Source: Babylonia areolata (lineage: Eukaryota; Mollusca; Gastropoda; Neogastropoda; Buccinidae). Taken from it: DNA of 64,000 nucleotides. How positions within the stretch are numbered: position 1 is the stretch's first letter; each line of letters begins with the position of its first letter. A program made the translations under genes and the position numbers. The stretch spans positions 27,712,749 to 27,776,748 of the forward strand of contig NC_134884.1 in NCBI RefSeq assembly GCF_041734735.1. The letters are read 5' to 3'. The notes beneath the pieces were generated by a model, which was not told the DNA's origin, ran no database searches, and worked only from the letters and a program-made list of their open reading frames with translations. Shown piece by piece: positions 1 to 12,330 of this stretch.

Positions 1-425
1 TGTTAGAGCGTTGTAAAACTCCTCTTCAGAAAACTGGTCACAATCCGAACTTTCTACACATTCCGTTTTTCTGTGTCCGTGTGTCTACACAGCACTTCAG
101 CAAGAATGTAGCGGCGCCCACTTTCCCACGGCCTAGGGAGGGGGAAGCGGGTGTCTGGCATCCATTCCACTCATAAACACTGCCCCGCTAGTGACCCGAT
201 CAAGGATAGATGATGCACACTGATGACGCGACACGCGGGAAGTTCAAAGCGCTTACCGCGAGACCCGATTTTCCGGCCTGCAGGAAGGAAAGGGGGAATT
301 CTCTGCTGCATGGTTTTCCGGCCTCCAGGAATGAAGTGTAAAAATCCTGTAAACCGGTAAACCGTGCTGCAGGGATGAAAGAGTTAAAAAAAAAAGAAGA
401 AGCTGAAAGTGACTTGTGTATGTGC

Positions 426-461
<36 letters not shown>

Positions 462-536
462 CTTCATATGTGTGGATGTGTTGTTGCAGGTGTATGGATG
501 CCTGTGCATTCATGCTCATGTGCGTGTGTGTTCCAG

Positions 537-626
537 GAATTTGTCGGCCTGTTGAACTTACAGAAGGGTCAGAAAGTCCTGGATGTGGGAGGAGGCATAG
601 GTGGCAGTGCATTCTACATGGCAAAG
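537..626 (+). CDS. PMT exon 1 of those visible (SAM motif I)
   Basis: The acceptor TTCCAG ends at 536 and the donor GTCAGT starts at 627. The 30 codons carry the glycine-rich SAM-binding loop [13 protein letters not shown]. The reading frame enters and leaves in phase 0. The upstream 1-536 is intron with a (GT)n run at 429-458. Confidence 0.85.
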
Positions 627-819
627 GTCAGTCATCACCCTTAGAATGGAAGGAAAAAAAGATGGACTAGACTCTTGCACTACCTGTGACACTTCCAAAA
701 CTGTTCTGTTCAGAGTGCATGGTTTTTACTAGTTTGTTGGTGCTACAGCAGATTGCTTTCATGTTCAGTACTGTACATGTGTTTGTGTCTTTTTCTGTGT
801 ATGTCGCCGTCTCTCTCTC

Positions 820-865
<46 letters not shown>

Positions 866-2854
866 ACACAGGCAGCATGATGTACACTTGTGTATTTCAG
901 TGGGCATGCCTGTTGAGTTTCCATCATTTAGCTGGTTTATCACATCCAAAAGAAATGCCAGTGTCAGATCTGTTGAAGCCAAAAAATAATCAAAAGAAGA
1001 CAATGGCAGCTTCCTGACAGCCAGCAGTGGAGCTTGTGGTCATTTCTTTGCTTTGAGGTGACTACTAAAAAAAAAGAAAGAAAAAAAAGTAGCACAAATC
1101 AAAGTTGGCTTGGGGTCAGGAGTTATTGAAGGGGCAGAGACTGGCAGTAAAGGAAAAAATCTGAAAAAAAGGTAAACGTGCTTGATTCTGTTTCCTTTTG
1201 ACATTAATTTAATTATAGAACATGCCTTGAATCACGATTTAATTTCATGTAAAAATAACAACAAACAAACAGCCCCACCCCCTACCCCCCAGTGATTTTA
1301 TGCCCAGACAGTAGGATTTAACTATACATATACATATTGAATTACTGCGATTATTGTACATTGTCTATGTAAATGCATAAATAAATATCTGTAATTGGTG
1401 ATAATAAACCGATTGAATAACTGTGGTTCTTGCACATTGTCTATGTGACATGAAGCACAAATAAATATCTGTAATTGGAGATAATAAAGTGATTGAATAA
1501 CTGTGGCTTTCGTACATTGTTTATGTAACATAAAGCACAAATGAATTTCTGTAATTGGAGATAATGAAGCGATTGAATAACTGTGGTTCTCGTACACTGT
1601 TTATGTAACATCAGGCACAAATGAAATCTTTAATTGGAGATAATAATGACAAATCATTCAATGTTGCGGTGTTGTTGTGCAGGAGTTTGGCGTGCAGGCG
1701 GTGTCTATCGACCTGTGATTCTCGTACATTGTCTTTGTGACATAAAGCACAGATGAATTTCTTTAATTGGAGATAAAGCAGTTGAATAACTTTGGTTCTC
1801 GTACATTGTCTATGTAACATAAAGCGAAGATGAATTTCTTTAATTGGAGACAACAAATCAATCATTGTTGTGGTGTTGTTGTGCAGGAGTTTGGCGTGCA
1901 GGCGGTGTCTATCGACCTGTGATTCTCGTACACATTGTTTATGTGACATAAAGCACAAATGAATTTCTGTAATTGGAAATAATAAAGCGATTGAATAAGA
2001 GTGGTTCTTGTACATTGTCTTTGTGACATAAAGCACAGATGAATTTCTTTAATTGGAGATGATAATAACAAATCAGTCAGTGTTGTGGTGTTGCTGTGCA
2101 GGAGTTTGGCGTGCAGGTGGTGTCTATCAACCTGTGATTCTTGTACATTGTCTTTGTGACATAAAGCACAGATGAATTTCTTTAATTGGAGATAAAGCAG
2201 TTGAATAACTTTGGTTCTCGTACATTGTCTATGTAACATAAAGCGAAGATGAATTTCTTTAATTGGAGACAACAAATCAATCAATGTTGTGGTGTTGTTG
2301 TGCAGGAGTTTGGCGTGCAGGTGGTGTCTATCGACCTGTGGTTCTCAAACATTGTTTATGTGACATAAAGCACAAAAGAATTTCTGTAACTGGAAATAAT
2401 AAAGTGATTGAATAAGCGTGGTTCTCGTACATTGTCTATGTAACATAAAGCACAGATGAATTTCTGTAACTGGAGACAACAAATCAATCAGTGTTGTGGT
2501 ATTGCTGTGCAGGAGTTTGGCGTGCAGGTGGTGTCCATCGACCTGTCGTCCAACATGACCCAGATCGGCATGGACCGGGCCCAGGAGCTGGGCATCACAC
2601 CGGACCAGGTGTCTTTTGAGATTGCTGATGCCACCAAGCGGGACTACCCACCCCAGTCCTTTGACGTTATCTACAGCCGTGACACCATACTGCACATTGA
2701 GGACAAGCTGTCTCTTTTTAAACAGTTTTTTGTGAGTGTTGATGTGTGCCTTGGGGTGGAGAAACTGTACGTTTGTGTGTGTGGGGGAGAGAGAGAGAGA
2801 GAGAGCGAGGGAAAAAGAGAGAGAGAGAGAGACTCTGTGTGTGTGTGTGTGTGT

Positions 2855-2887
<33 letters not shown>

Positions 2888-3026
2888 TGTGCTTGTAATG
2901 AATGGTTCCATGTCTGTATGTCCATACATGTCTTCTCTCATGCATGCATACACAAACAATGTTGACACCTACAGAAATGAATGTACATGTACTGATAAAC
3001 ACATTCACAAAGTACAAGCATTATTT

Positions 3027-3075
<49 letters not shown>

Positions 3076-6000
3076 TACATTCTCTCTCTCTCTTTCTCCA
3101 TATATGTACTGATACATAATCTATACTGCTACATTTTCCTCATCTGTGTTCTGTTTGTTGACAGAAATGGTTGAAGCCTGGAGGCAGAGTTCTCATCTCT
3201 GACTACTGCTGCAGTGAAGGCCCCCATTCTGACCAGTTCAAGGCCTACGTCAAACAACGAGGCTACAACCTGCTGACGCCAGCTGCCTATGGAAAGGTAG
3301 CGTTCCTTGTCCCTTCACCTATCTTAACGATCGTTCACTTGTTCTTTTTTTTTTTTTTTTCCTGCATGGATTGTTTTTCATTGTTTACTTTGATGACATT
3401 ATGGTCCTTTTTAAAGAATATAAAAATTATGTGGAATTATTATTGTTGTTGATATTCTTCTTATAACTATTATTTTTGGGAAATGTCTTTGATGAAATCA
3501 CAACCATCATCACATCACCACCATCACCAAATGTGTGATATTAGCAGTATAGTTACTGTTGTGTCAGTGCTGCTAGTGCTTATGGAATTATTGTTGGGTC
3601 ATAGAAATCAGCGTTGAATTTGTGAACCTTTGCTTTCATGGTTTTTATGCATTTATAAATCTAAAACAGCACAAAATCCACCCTGAAAATGATGGTCATT
3701 TACATAATATTATCCATACCTTGTACATAGTCTTGCAGGTTTATAGTTTTAGCTGTGCCTTTTCAATGAGTGGTTAGTTAAAGAAAAGAAAGTCCTGTGA
3801 AATTTTTCTGTGAATCTGCCATTAACATATGTGACATCCCACCAGAAAAGAAGTTTAATCTGTTTTTTTTCTTAGCAACTGATGAAAAACTGAAGACCTC
3901 TTTCACATCAGACACATAGTGCCTGAAGTTAAGTCTATGAAGAAGAGTCCTTGCACACCTTTATGTGAGTTGAGGCGATCAGTCAGTTGTACACTTTGGT
4001 GTCAGTAAACCTGTATACTGTGATGTGAGTTAAGATGATCAGTGAGTTGTGCTGAGATGGAATTGGTGTGTGTGTGTATCCTTTCTTACCTTGATGTGAA
4101 TTAAGACCGTCTGTCAGTTGTACTGAGATGGAATTGGTGTGTGATCCTTTCTTACCTTGATGTGAGTTGAGACGATCTGTCAGTTGTACTGAGATGGAAT
4201 TGGTGTGTGATCCTTTCTTACCTTGATGTGAGTTGAGACGATCTGTCAGTTGTACTGAGATGGAATTGGTGTGTGATCCTTTCTTACCTTGATGTGAGTT
4301 GAGACGATCTGTCAGATGATCTGTCAGTTGTACTGAGATGGAATTGGTGTGTGATCCTTTCTTACCTTGATGTGAGTTGAGACGATCTGTCAGTTGTACT
4401 GAGATGGAATTGGTGTGTGTGTAGCCTTGCTTACCTTGATGTAATGTAAGGTGATCAGTCAGTTGTATTGTGATGGCTTTGGTGTGTGTGTTCTTGCTTA
4501 CCTTGATGTGAGTTGAGATGATCAGTCAGTTGTACTGTGATGACTCCGGTGTGTGCCCGGCAGGTGCTGGAAGAAGCAGGGTTTGTGAAGGTGAGAGCAG
4601 AGGACAGGTCCCAGCAGTTTCTGCAGGTGTTGCAGAGGGAGCTCCACACCACACAAACCATCAGGCAACAGTTCATCCAGGTAAGAGACATGGGCAGAGA
4701 GAAATGAGGGAGATGGGAGGAGAAGGAGAAATTTTATTTACATCCTGTCATATATACTTGTAATTGTAGACATTTACTTAAAACTATTTATTTTCACATT
4801 TGAGCGTTATCATTTGTTATCATATTTGCTTTCATAAGTATACAATGCTGATATATTTATAGATACCAAAATTTCATTTTGAAATTAATGATAGATGACA
4901 CCAAATCATTTACAGGATTACTGAAGTGTAGAATCTCACACAGGGCCAGAAGCTTGTGGGAAAAAAACACCGACCATTGTCATGTTATTGTTATTATTGT
5001 CATCAGTATCATTATTATTATCATTATCATCATTATGATAATGATGATATGATGATGATATATTTATGGACACCATAGCTTCATTTTGGAATGAATGATA
5101 AATGACACCAAATCATTTAGTCCTCAATAGCAAGAAAGCGTGTATGTCAAGTCAAGTCAAAATGATCTTTATTGAGGGTAAAAGATTAAGCTTGTACATA
5201 TCATTCTGCCCCCAGAAGAAAAGAAAAGACATGAAAATAGAAGAAAACAAGGGAGGGGGGTAGGAAGAGTATAACATGAAAAATCAACCACAATGAGACA
5301 CACAAATTTCTATGGGGAAAAAACAATATATGGACCAATAGCAAATGAACATATATACGTGATGTTGACACAGTTATAACATACGGAAGCAAGCATCCTT
5401 ACATCATTAACAAAAATATTTTGGAAGAGAGACAGTGAGGGTGAGAACAAGAGCGAGACTGAAGACAGACAGACACACAGACAGAACTGATAAAAGTACA
5501 AATTCAGAAAAGGAGGAAAAGAAGGTTGGAGTCAGAAGACAGAGAGAAAGTAACAAACAGATGGATAACACAATGGATAGACAGGAATATCAGAGGCAGA
5601 GGATAATAATGACAAAACATAAAAGGGATAATATTTTCTCCATCAAATGATGTGTGCGTACATGCATGTGTGTCTGCATGTGTGTGTGTATGTGTGCATC
5701 TGTCTCTCTGTCTCTGTCTCTCTGACTGTGTGATACATGATTATTATGTATACTCAGGAAAGACTTACAGAATAACACAAATGGTTTTCATGAATGTGTC
5801 TGCTACTTGTAAAACACAAAGATGTTCACCAGTGGTGCTAGTGCTAGATGTAGCTTCAGATGTTTACTGAAGGTGGTGCTACTAGTACATTCCCTTGATG
5901 ATCTAGTAAGAAGGATGAGAGGTCAAGGTTATTGTTCAAAAGTATAAAAGCTTGATAGAATTCATGTTTTACATTCAATTTTTATCAAATTGATGATGGT

Positions 6001-6615
6001 AGTATGATCACATTGGAAGTTGAGGGCAGAGGTCAAATGTCATGGTCATGACATGGGGATATAATGATAATAGGAAAACCTCATAGGTACAAAAAAGACA
6101 AGGTCTTGCACAGAATTTTTATCAAACGTGGTATAGCGGTTGGTCATGGTCAGAACCAAAAACCTACGTAGAGCTGAGGTCAGCGATCAGAGTTCAAAAG
6201 TCAGAAATAAGGCATAATGGTAGAAGTATGAAAGAGCTTGGGGTTTTCATCCAGTTTTCATCCTACTTGAAACTATGATTGGTTATGGCAAAAGACATGA
6301 ATGCTTTGAAAAGTTTAGGTTAAAAGTCAAAAGCCAATGTCACAAAAATGCCAGTGTGACAACTGTGCAATTAAAAATGTCCTGTTGCTATATCATACAC
6401 TTTACACTAATTACAGCGCCTTTTATTTTCATTGTGAATATCACACATGACGCATGTTTTTTCTATGGACTAATGTTGTTGTTGTTTGTTCTCTGGCTGG
6501 GCAGGAGTTTTCAGAAGAGGACTATAACTACATCATCGATGGATGGAAGGCCAAGATTGAGAGGGTGGGAGAGGGCGACCAGAGGTGGGGGCTTTTCTAC
6601 GCCGAGAAGCAGTGA
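537..6615 (+). CDS. Phosphoethanolamine N-methyltransferase, C-terminal five exons (5' part outside window)
   Basis: The spliced exons 537-626, 2513-2731, 3165-3296, 4564-4680 and 6505-6615 encode the last 222 residues of a SAM-dependent methyltransferase that methylates phosphoethanolamine towards phosphocholine in the cytosol. All five exons join in phase 0. Visible landmarks in order are the SAM-binding motif [17 protein letters not shown], the acidic strand [21 protein letters not shown] and motif [17 protein letters not shown]. The D and H of SRDTILH match the Asp-His pair known to be catalytic in the Plasmodium enzyme. The end [23 protein letters not shown] is typical of the family. The first exon begins at a splice acceptor, so the N-terminal part lies upstream of base 1. 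I cannot tell whether a second methyltransferase domain precedes it. No frame damage was seen. The family assignment is confident; the exact substrate is inferred from the family. Confidence 0.9.
1325..2512 (+). repeat. Tandem array in PMT intron carrying four copies of the next exon's start
   Basis: The array has about 80-bp units at its 5' end (from about 1336, recurring ATTGAATAACTGTGG). These pass into units of about 204-215 bp, each holding an AG acceptor followed by a near copy of the first 33 nt of the true exon at 2513. The four copies are at 1683-1715, 1887-1919, 2102-2134 and 2306-2338. They encode EFGVQ(A/V)VSI(D/N)L. The first three then hit TGA at once; the fourth stays open for a few more codons. 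Spacing to the next copy is 204, 215, 204 and 207 bp, the last step reaching the real exon. The array therefore arose by repeated duplication across the intron-exon border. Confidence 0.85.
2513..2731 (+). CDS. PMT exon 2 of those visible (substrate and SAM pocket)
   Basis: The acceptor TGTGCAG ends at 2512 and the donor GTGAGT starts at 2732. The 73 codons run from [12 protein letters not shown] to KLSLFKQFF and include the conserved SRDTILHI. The start is chosen over the four upstream look-alike acceptors because only this copy stays open through the whole methyltransferase segment. Confidence 0.88.
2787..3072. repeat. GA, GT and CA microsatellites in PMT intron
   Basis: (GA)n lies at 2787-2831 and (GT)n with two interruptions at 2835-2890, just after the donor at 2732. 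(CA)n lies at 3028-3072. They produce low-complexity open frames on both strands that are not genes. Confidence 0.9.
3165..3296 (+). CDS. PMT exon 3 of those visible (motif III)
   Basis: The acceptor TTGACAG ends at 3164 and the donor GTAGCG starts at 3297. The 44 codons run from [15 protein letters not shown] to LLTPAAYGK and continue the frame without a break. Confidence 0.87.
3965..4560 (+). repeat. 66-bp minisatellite ending at a PMT exon
   Basis: About nine units share GTGAGTTGAGACGATCTGTC...ACCTTGAT. The core length is 66 bp, three central units are almost identical, one carries a short internal repeat, and the outer units are more diverged. The last unit runs directly into the acceptor CCCGGCAG of the exon at 4564. 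Each unit starts with GTGAGT, which resembles a 5' splice site on the + strand. Confidence 0.88.
4564..4680 (+). CDS. PMT exon 4 of those visible
   Basis: The acceptor ends at 4563 and the donor GTAAGA starts at 4681. The 39 codons include [19 protein letters not shown], the conserved C-terminal segment of PMT enzymes. The acceptor lies at the edge of a 66-bp tandem array. Confidence 0.85.
5145..5760. repeat. Probable remnant of a dispersed repeat in PMT intron
   Basis: GTCAAGTCAAGTCAAAATGATCTTTATTGAGGG begins a purine-rich stretch with a short GTCAA direct repeat. It resembles the tail end of an interspersed element in reverse orientation. No coding part is visible. The rest of this intron (4681-6504) shows nothing recognisable. 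Confidence 0.35.
6505..6615 (+). CDS. PMT terminal exon
   Basis: The acceptor GGGCAG ends at 6504. The 36 codons [16 protein letters not shown]...GLFYAEKQ are followed by TGA at 6613-6615. The GWK...WGLF ending is the usual C-terminus of the family. Confidence 0.87.
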   Translation, partial: EFSEEDYNYIIDGWKAKIERVGEGDQRWGLFYAEKQ

Positions 6616-6841
6616 TCTCCCTTCTCCCAGTGAAATTTGTTGTTGTGTACAGATCTGAATAATCAATGGACAGCTGCTGAAAGACTGGAAAATGCCAAAG
6701 TGACTTTTACACAACCAGTCTGTTTGAATGAATTATATCATGTATTTGTGTGTTGAAATGAAGAGGGTTGTGGTGGGAAGCATGTTGAGCATTCCCATGC
6801 TTTCATGACAGCACATCATGAACATAAAATCCACGTTTGTA

Positions 6842-6847
6842 AATAAA
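6842..6847 (+). terminator. Candidate polyadenylation signal of PMT
   Basis: AATAAA lies 227 bp after the stop codon in AT-rich DNA. It is the first such hexamer I noticed downstream. Use is inferred. Confidence 0.45.
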
Positions 6848-6921
6848 ATGTATAAATGATATTATACACAAGAGCGCAGACAAGCAGGCACAGATATAAA
6901 AACATACATACACACTGAAGT

Positions 6922-6953
<32 letters not shown>

Positions 6954-7259
6954 TTTCTCTCTCTCTTTCTCTCACACAGACACAGACACACAAACACACA
7001 CACCGTAAATTTTACAATTTTAAGCAAATTTTTCAAACATCACTGGATAAAAAGTGGATGAAAGATGGTTGTGAGACATTTCACAAACAGTTGTACAACT
7101 GCAGAATTTAATATTTGTTATCAGACTTTCACATTAACTGGAAAATAATCCCATTAATGCAGCAAATGAGTGCTGATATTCTGGCTATTCTGACACACTC
7201 ATACACTGACCGTATACCTCTGTCTTAAGACATGCACAAATCAAATGCACAACTATTTC

Positions 7260-7309
<50 letters not shown>

Positions 7310-9534
7310 ATAGATCTTGTAATAAAATGTATAATTGATCTAATTTCATATAAGCACTTTTTTCTCCATTATATGAATCTATATATAAAAATTATACATA
7401 TATTTTCTTATAGATATAATTAAATGTGTGTATATATTGAAATATGTATTTATTGTAAGCTGTGTATTCATACTCTGTATACAGCAGAACATGTTTTGTT
7501 TTTAATTTTAGTGTGCCCAAATGTCATTTTTGACAGTGTGTCAACATTACAGCAGTACGGAGTATACACCATACCATAGTATACACAATTGTATCAAATT
7601 GTTTTTGCACAATATTTTTTCTGATAGTTTACACATCAACCACAGTGTTGTTCGAATCAATTTTGATGAAATGTGTTCACTTCAGTCACTTCCGTATGTT
7701 CCAGTTTTCTTTTTCTTCTTCTTCATTTAATGTAGGAAAGATTTTATTGTCCTAAATCAGTTGAGCTTTCATAGATTTTTTTCCAGGCTTACCATTTGAA
7801 TTTTTTTTTTTAAATACCTATTTCACTTTTATTCTGAAAAAAACAGAAGAAGAATACATGTGAATTCCCAAACGATTTGTATATTCAGTCACAATATATA
7901 AGAAACATGTCACTGGGCAAAAAAGGAAGAAAAAAAAGAAGAAAAAAGGATGCTTTGATTTTTTTTGGGGGGGGGCTAAAATTTCAGTGCGCTTACAAAG
8001 GAAAGTTTATGCCACAGAGTTGCACTTCCCATTCTCCCCAACCCCCCACTCCCTCTCATCTTATCCTTGTTCTGTTTGTGTGTATAAATTATCTGTTTTC
8101 CCGTCAAAGTGGTTTTACCACAGAATTTTCCAAGGGACAGCTATTTATGTTTTGTTGCATTGTATTATTTTATATATCAGTAGTACTGACACTAGGGTTG
8201 TGCCGGTCCAGGTCTTGACCTGGGGGTCGCTACGATTACCGGATAAGCCTGTCCAGATACCAGGTTAGGCTAGATGGGTCCCCCCCCCTCTCCCCCCCTG
8301 CCTGCCGCAACACACTGCCCCGGAGCTGAACTCAGGGGTGTGCGGTTGGGGTGCTGAGGCTGCTTTAGACCCTCTTCTATCCTTTTGTTGTCCCAAATAG
8401 ACCTATTTTTTATGTTTTATCTTACGCCTCTGTGCACACAGGTCAACAATCGTCAATGATGACGGCTGACCTTCCAAATTGAAGATTGAAGATTTCTTGC
8501 TGTGCTTAGGACCCTGGTAGTTTTTATCTAATTATTTTATCTGTTTTTGTTGTTATATTTGGTGTTTGTAATGTTGCTTTCCTACAACATAGTACTTTAA
8601 TCCCTTTTTATTTCAATGTTTTTGGGGTTTGTTTAACGGAGGCAATATATGAATTGGAATGGCTGGTGCTTTCATTGCTGTCTAGTCTTAATGAATTGCT
8701 GGTTAAGGAGTTTTGCAGTGTAATCATCAGCATCATGAATTGTTTCTTGTGTCATATGTTAAAGGAATTCAATGTTTTTGGCAGCCAGCTGACCTGTATG
8801 TATGCTGCAATCAATAAATAAGTGTTTCACTTCTTTGGTGTTTTTATTGTCTTCATTCTTAATATATCTTAGTCTTTAATATCTGGATTTATATCAAGAG
8901 GTGCTTTCACCTGTGTTGCTTTATCTTTGTCAGTGTGTCTTTCTGACTGTCTGTCTATATTTCTGACCATCTTTTTATTTGTTTCATCTTCATTTTTTCA
9001 TGCACAATTTTAAAATTAAATGTGACCCAGGCAGCAGAATACTGGCAGGCTGATATCCTGATTGATGTGGAAGTTGTCATGTTTGATTGATGCGGCAAAA
9101 GGACGAAAAGTGGCAGCACACTGTCAGCCCATCAGCTCATGTTTGTTGACCAACAAGCAAAAAAGAACAAGTCATTACTACAATGTTGGCACATTGATGG
9201 TCCATTCTCTGTGATAATTCATACAAGCATGCTGTGCGTGCACACACACATACACACACACACACACACAAGCACAATAACACACACACATTCACAGAGT
9301 ATACGTGTGCATTTGCATGTTCACTAGTGCTCACCCCCACCCCCCACCCTCCCCCCCACACAAACAGACATACTGATCTCCCCACCTTATCATCTGATTA
9401 AAGACAGTGAAAAGAGAAAACAAGTACGTAATGGCTTCTTGTGCCAACTTCCGAAAATTAAGTAAGTGGTCGAATTACATCCCTTTTTCCGTTCATGTTA
9501 GACAAACACACACACAGATGCACTCAAGCACGCA

Positions 9535-9586
<52 letters not shown>

Positions 9587-9830
9587 GGCAGGTTGGCAGA
9601 CAGACAGACAGACAGACACACACACACACACACACACACAACACACACATGCACACACACAGACAGACAGACACACACATTCCTGTTGCACACATGAATA
9701 CACCCCGCTCCCTTTTTCCCTATTACATAACCTGTTGTTCCCCTGCTCCCGCATATATATATATATATATATCCTTTTCTTGCGTCACCCAGCAGAATAT
9801 GCTCCTGAGCGGTGTTTCAAGGTTTTGGTT
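6848..9830. other. Intergenic stretch with microsatellites only
   Basis: No gene is supported here. The stretch holds (CA)n at about 6926-6954, (TA)n at 7264-7306, (CA)n at about 9238-9290, (CA)n and (CAGA)n at about 9533-9680 and a short (TA)n near 9755. All open frames in it are microsatellite or AT-rich chance frames. Confidence 0.7.
8190..8490. repeat. Possible dispersed repeat with a short palindrome
   Basis: A GC-richer island in AT-rich surroundings starts with CCAGGTCTTGACCTGG, a 7-bp inverted pair around TT. It then has C-runs and ends in TTGAAGATTGAAGATT. The sharp change in composition suggests an inserted repeat. I recognise no family. Confidence 0.3.
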
Positions 9831-9841
9831 TCCTTTTATCC

Positions 9842-9980
9842 TGAATGAGTTACAGGTTCAGTTTTTCAAGGAGGCGTCACTGCGTTCGCACAAGTTCATA
9901 TGCGTTACACCACATCTGCAGAGCAGATGCCAGGACAGAGCACGAACCAACATGCTCGTCAGGCCTTGTGTGACCGGCTA
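9842..9980 (+). repeat. SINE-like dispersed repeat, copy 1 (GGCGTCACTGCG family)
   Basis: The sequence has GTTCAGTTTTTCAAGGAGGCGTCACTGCGTTCG, then ACACCACATCTGC and CAGATGCC, and ends in GTCAGGCCTTGTG. The same order of blocks occurs at 53812-53925 (+) and 62040-62165 (-). I associate this family with marine snails; the name and promoter type are not established here. Confidence 0.7.
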
Positions 9981-10189
9981 GACATTTTACGGGCATTTTT
10001 GCTTGAGCACCACAATGCCAGCATCATGACAATTAGCCGTCCCCCTCTTCATCCAAAGCATAGACATCAAATCATATCCAGTTACTTTCATCTGACCCTA
10101 CACGTAAAATGTTGCGTGTCTGTCTGAGTATGTAGGCCTATGTGTGCATGCCTGACTGAAATCTGATTGTATGACACAGGAAACGAGTG

Positions 10190-10325
10190 ATGACTGAGCG
10201 CCCAGTGGCAGCCTGTTGTGCAAATGACCCCGTGTTTGTAAAGCGCTTAGAGCTTGGTCTCCGACCGAGGGTAGGCGCTATATAAGTATCCATATCAATC
10301 AATCAAAAAACCAGCCAACCAACCA
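10190..10325 (+). repeat. SINE 3'-end module with TCAA tail
   Basis: TGTAAAGCGCTTAGAGCTTGG, then GGCGCTATATAAGTATCC and a tail of (ATCA)n. This is the familiar 3' end of invertebrate SINE and LINE copies, truncated at its 5' side. Confidence 0.6.
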
Positions 10326-11034
10326 AACAAACAAAAAATTGACACAAAAAACACACAAAAAACCCGTGCATCTTCTAGATCCATGTCTGCCATGGTCTGC
10401 CTATATAGACCCACTTTTAATCTGCCTTCTTTTTCAGAGACAGTACAAAAACCATAGGGATCTGTTACTGCAAATGATGTATCAAGAAGGAACTGGTCAC
10501 AGTGTTTGAATTGACTGAGTATTATTAGTTATATTTCAATTTTATTTTGGATACAGAAAATGGGTAGATTTATTCCGAGTGTATAATTATCAGAATGCAT
10601 TTTAAACCCTCGGGAATTTTGATCGATAATCTGCAAACAAGTTACATTGCACAGTATTGATTGTGATTGTGACTAACGTGCAATAGCCTGGGGCTGTCCA
10701 TCCACTGAATTTTTGAGCGACTTTAAAACATCGATCCCGAGTCTGTATTTGCAGTGTTCAGTTCTGTGTTCTGAATAACATGTCATCACGATCTGATGTC
10801 GGTGTTTGAAGGGCATTGATTTTCATCAGATTAATGACCGGTGTCTAACTTGTACAATGAAGCTGATGATTACGAGAACGTGCGCGCGCGCGCGCGCGCG
10901 TGTATCTGTCAGCGAGGGGTGCAGTTTGGATCGATAGGTATGTAAGTGCGTCCGTGATTTAGTATTTGTGTGTATTGAACCGAAACAAGACAAAGGAGTA
11001 ACACCCATGTGTTACACATACAGCAGTTGCAACC

Positions 11035-11102
<68 letters not shown>

Positions 11103-11115
11103 ACAGACAGACAGA
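11035..11115 (+). repeat. GA/CAGA purine tract upstream of channel gene A
   Basis: (GA)n followed by (CAGA)n lies about 1 kb before the start codon. A matching purine tract lies at about 49777-49875 before gene B, so it predates the duplication. A promoter role is only inference. Confidence 0.7.
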
Positions 11116-12096
11116 CAGGGTGATGTGGGCAATTAAACACAAACGTGGATTCCAGATCAGTATCAACACACCCTCTCCTTTCTCCCACCCTCCAAGCCGC
11201 AATCCATTTCCATCCGCAAACAAAGTGCAACTGGCTCATAACTGCGGACACAAACTTTGCTAAAAGCTTTCTGACGCAAACTAACAGATAGTTGACTGAT
11301 GCTCGTGCGAGTGAGTCCTCTTGTCGCTCTCCATGTCTGGGAGAGAGAGAGGGAGAGAGAGAGAAGGTGGTGGTGGTGGTGGTGGGGGAGTGGGGTGTGG
11401 GGGTATAGTGAGGGCAGTCGTCATGGAACGTGTGTCATGAACCACTTGTAATGTGGGTGTGTGTTGGTGTGAGGTGAACACCCCCCATGAGAGCAATGTC
11501 ATCAACCCTTCGCTGGCCTGCTGAATCTTTTAGTGTATATCTTTACCTCACATGGCGAGTGCTATGATACCAGAAGCAGAGTCAGTTTCAACAGACAGAT
11601 CGACAATTAATCGTCTCTGATTTTCCCTTGCCTTCGGATCAGCAATAATTTAACATTCTGTGAGAAATGCCAAGGAGAACTCCATTTTGAATCTGGCATT
11701 GCGCCTGCCGATCAGTACCAGAAGAGACAGTCATATACTGCAGAGAGAAACCACAATAATCTAATGGCACGCATTTGAATCTCATTACGAGGACCTAACG
11801 ATGTGTACTTGAAAGTGATAGGCTGGAGCACTGCACATGGACGTGATAAAAGATGTATTAATCTAGCAGTCTGGACAGTCCCCATACCGCAGTGTTATCA
11901 TCCGACTCAGTGGAGTCATTAACATGCTCAGTAAATCAGCTGAGTAGTAGCATGGAGAACCGGTGATTTGGACATGAGAATATATACACGTAGGCCGACT
12001 GTACACAGCGAATGTTAAAAGAAAAAAAGAAGAGATACTCAGAAGCACAAGAAATCAACTTGCGAAATGAAAAGAAATTCCTTAAGGTGTAAAGAA

Positions 12097-12330
12097 ATGA
12101 TGTATTCCAAACTAGGATTGTGTGTCACAGTACTTTTTATTCTGCTGTCTATGGGATCGATTTCAGAGGAATCGCCAAATGCCTATCGTCATCGTCTGGA
12201 GGCTCTGAGGACTCATTTGTTGAGCAACTACAGCGGCCATTTTGCCCCCTTTCAGAGAAATGGAGAATTATTTCATGTGGGCATAATGTACAGCTTGGTC
12301 ACCATTTTGAATCTGAATGCTGCTTATCAG
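12097..12330 (+). CDS. Channel A exon 1 (signal peptide, first strands)
   Basis: The 78 codons start [14 protein letters not shown], with a hydrophobic signal segment, then [20 protein letters not shown] (with NYS sequon) and end at NLNAAYQ before donor GTACTG. A longer in-frame start at 12067 exists, but it has no counterpart in gene B. Confidence 0.85.

Noticed and set aside
253-1017. Short His/Thr/Cys/Val-rich frames on both strands
   Set aside because: They are translations of CA/GT microsatellites inside an intron. The same applies at 2345-3119, 9139-9754 and 61753-62055.
1683-2338. The four exon-start copies as real alternative exons
   Set aside because: None carries a donor in frame and three meet a stop after 11 codons; kept as decoy acceptors until transcript data say otherwise.
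3965-4560. CRISPR-like array
   Set aside because: The units are contiguous 66-bp repeats with no spacers, in an animal intron.
12067-12096. Earlier in-frame ATG of channel A
   Set aside because: It would add ten polar residues before the signal peptide. Gene B has an in-frame stop at the matching place, so 12097 is preferred.
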